NCBI GenBank assembly: GCA_000403315.2
Contig: KE159636.1
Span: forward strand, 2,020,041 to 2,084,040
Origin: Lachnospiraceae bacterium A2
GTDB lineage: Bacteria; Bacillota; Clostridia; Lachnospirales; Lachnospiraceae
Direction of reading: 5' to 3'
Length of the DNA stretch: 64,000 nucleotides
Both the position numbers and the translations under genes were made by a program. Shown here in pieces: positions 62,905-64,000 of the stretch (position 1 is its first letter; each line of letters starts with the position of its first letter). The notes beneath the pieces were generated by a model. The model did no database searches. It worked only from the letters and a program-made list of their open reading frames with translations, and had not been told where the DNA came from.

Positions 62905-63048
62905 ATGGGTACTATTTTAGTTGGCGCAGTTGTGCTGCTTATTTCCATAGCCGCAGGCCGCAGCATTTATAAAAATAAAAAGGCAGGGAACTGCTGCGGC
63001 TCCTGCAGCGGGTGTGCCGGATGCAGCGAAAATTTTAGGAAAAATTAA
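62905..63048 (+). CDS. FeoB-associated Cys-rich membrane protein
   Basis: 47-residue protein, missed by length cut-offs. One membrane helix at the start (TILVGAVVLLISIAAGRSIY), then a Lys stretch and a Cys-rich tail: NCCGSCSGCAGCSEN with six Cys. This is the layout of the FeoB_associated family, small partners of the ferrous iron transporter. No feoA or feoB is in the window, so it is separate here. ATG 62905 follows AGGAGG. The promoter carries possible iron-regulator sites. Confidence 0.85.
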   Translation: MGTILVGAVVLLISIAAGRSIYKNKKAGNCCGSCSGCAGCSENFRKN

Positions 63049-63133
63049 GAAAACTGTAAGATACGCCTTCTGGGTTTATGGTATGATAAACAAGCGTAAA
63101 ATTTTGATACCGTATGCTCAGGAGGTGTTTTTT

Positions 63134-63538
63134 ATGAAAAAAAAATTTGCCATTTTAATAGGAGTGCTGGCAGTGGCCGCCCTGTTTGCAGGGCGCCATG
63201 TGATTGTGCAGGAAATCAAGACAAAAGCGACAATAGAAATTGGAAAGAAAATATTTGAAGGCCAATTGGGGAAGACTGTGAATATCGGCGGGGCTGATAT
63301 AGATGTTTCCAGCATTGCAGACCATTTTGAGGAACAGGACGTGAAACAGGCCACGGAGATTGCAGAGAAATATATTTCCCCGGAAAATATCCAGCAGGCG
63401 GCGGCTTTGGTGGCAAGCGGGGATACGGAAGGCCTGCAGGCCCTGGCGGAGGGGCAGGTAACGGAGGAGGATAAGCAAAAACTGCAGGAACTCTATGAGA
63501 AATATAAAGGCCTGCTGGAACAATATGCACCAAAATAA
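63134..63538 (+). CDS. Small secreted or membrane-anchored protein, 134 aa
   Basis: Not recognised. A basic start and one hydrophobic segment (MKKKFAILIGVLAVAALFAG) indicate export or anchoring; no lipobox Cys is present. The rest is acidic and helical (DHFEEQDVKQATEIAEKYIS, EEDKQKLQELYEKYKGLLEQ). ATG 63134 follows GGAGGTG; the longer frame from 63014 overlaps the Cys-rich peptide. The stop codon lies inside a 12 bp direct repeat that flanks the hairpin element downstream. Confidence 0.75.
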   Translation: MKKKFAILIGVLAVAALFAGRHVIVQEIKTKATIEIGKKIFEGQLGKTVNIGGADIDVSSIADHFEEQDVKQATEIAEKYISPENIQQAAALVASGDTEGLQALAEGQVTEEDKQKLQELYEKYKGLLEQYAPK

Positions 63539-63542
63539 GCTT

Positions 63543-63763
63543 TGAATTCCCCATTTTGGATTAGGGTGCCAAAAGGGTGCGACGCACCCACTCTATACCA
63601 TATATTGATGTGCAAATTGATTTGCAATAACAATATATGGTATGAGCGTAGCACCAAAGGTGCTTTTGACACCTTAATCCCATTTTGTAATTCATAGTGC
63701 CAAAGGCAGCAAGACCTTTTGGCACTATCATATCGGCTATTATAAAAAATGGGGAAATTCAAA
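63543..63763. mobile_element. 221 bp nested hairpin element with flanking 12 bp direct repeat
   Basis: Ends are inverted: TGAATTCCCCATTTT at the left and AAAATGGGGAAATTCA at the right. CAAAATAAGCTT occurs directly before (63531-63542) and directly after (63764-63775), like a target duplication. Inside are further inverted pairs: GGATTAGGGTG with CACCTTAATCC, ATACCATATATTG with CAATATATGGTAT, and AGTGCCAAA with TTTTGGCACT. No ORF. It is most likely a miniature transposable element that may also end transcription of the gene before it. Confidence 0.7.
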
Positions 63764-63776
63764 CAAAATAAGCTTC

Positions 63777-63805
63777 TTGCAAAAGGCAAGGCGAAATGCT
63801 ACAAT
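63777..63805 (+). promoter_or_regulatory. Promoter before the last gene
   Basis: TTGCAA (63777-63782) and TACAAT (63800-63805), spacing 17. It leaves a leader of about 130 bases; no known riboswitch was recognised in it. Confidence 0.65.
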
Positions 63806-63940
63806 AGTAAAAATAAGCCGCCAGACGGGCTTGGTACGCAAGCTGTTTCTAGTGGTTTGCCGTTCCGTTTGGAAGGGCCGTAATATGGTTGCAGGCCATT
63901 TGGCTTGCAGGCATAAGAATTACAGATATGGGAGGAAAAA

Positions 63941-64000
63941 ATGGGAAATATTATGGATAAGCTGCCCAGGCAGATAAAAGCAAAAGATCCGGAAGCGGAG
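63941..64000 (+). CDS. Start of a gene cut by the window end
   Basis: ATG 63941 follows TATGGGAGGAAAAA, a strong ribosome site. Only 20 residues are visible (MGNIMDKLPRQIKAKDPEAE), too few to assign. The ORF continues beyond the window. Confidence 0.6.
   Translation, partial: MGNIMDKLPRQIKAKDPEAE

Noticed and set aside
63777-63977. 66-residue ORF before the window end
   Set aside because: It starts at a non-ATG codon inside the promoter and overlaps the better-supported start at 63941.

Overview
The window looks like a chromosome segment of a spore-forming Clostridia member, most likely Lachnospiraceae. Evidence: strong AGGAGG-type ribosome sites, a Firmicutes-type gene order (Asp23/Gls24 - nusB - xseA - xseB - ispA - dxs - tlyA - nadK - argR - recN - spoIVB), a sporulation protease, CIRCE-controlled groESL, and many C-GCAxxG, DegV and AzlCD type genes. 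No rRNA, tRNA or CRISPR array was seen.

Layout. 1-815: 3' part of metA (homoserine acyltransferase). 816-2662: repeat-rich spacer with a small minus-strand ORF and the Asp23 gene. 2663-13106: housekeeping block running nusB to spoIVB, covering transcription antitermination, exonuclease VII, the entry to isoprenoid synthesis, rRNA methylation, NAD kinase, the arginine repressor, RecN and the sporulation checkpoint protease, closed by a strong terminator. spo0A, the usual next gene, is not there.

13107-36540: accessory island. It holds a LysR regulator, an intact IS110-family element with a long 5' noncoding region (candidate bridge RNA), a decayed hydrolase/CMD/cupin/MBL cluster, a TetR-hydrolase pair with a clear operator, a MarR-MATE operon with operator, an AraC regulator, an ArsR - HMA chaperone - Zn/Cd-type P-type ATPase unit, the tail of a large serine recombinase, an AraC - GPH symporter - GH42 beta-galactosidase operon, an HxlR - old-yellow-enzyme unit, an NTF2-like protein, a flavodoxin, an internally deleted IS982-like element and an AT-rich DUF1848 gene. 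It reads as several small mobile cargo units collected at one site, with regulators next to their targets.

36541-64000: core genes again. These are a 36-residue membrane peptide, DUF512 radical-SAM protein, der, plsY, a small Ser/Thr kinase, a type IIA topoisomerase pair (ParE/ParC-like), nadB-nadC, a C-GCAxxG protein, groES-groEL, a FapA-family protein with eight N-terminal 26-residue repeats next to a receiver/HD-GYP protein with an altered HD dyad, degV, a zinc-ribbon gene cut by an in-frame TGA at a probable Trp position, a TRIC-type channel, LysR, purA, a HAD phosphatase, azlCD, an iron-linked Cys-rich membrane peptide and a secreted small protein.

Several dispersed repeat families occur in spacers: 160-166 bp elements with terminal inverted repeats; a ~140 bp GC-rich repeat in four places, two of which flank the HxlR/OYE cassette; a ~240-290 bp repeat carrying TATAGGAAA palindromes; a ~100-130 bp repeat in two places; and a 221 bp hairpin element flanked by a 12 bp direct repeat. 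Function assignments rest on motif recognition by eye; no database search was run.
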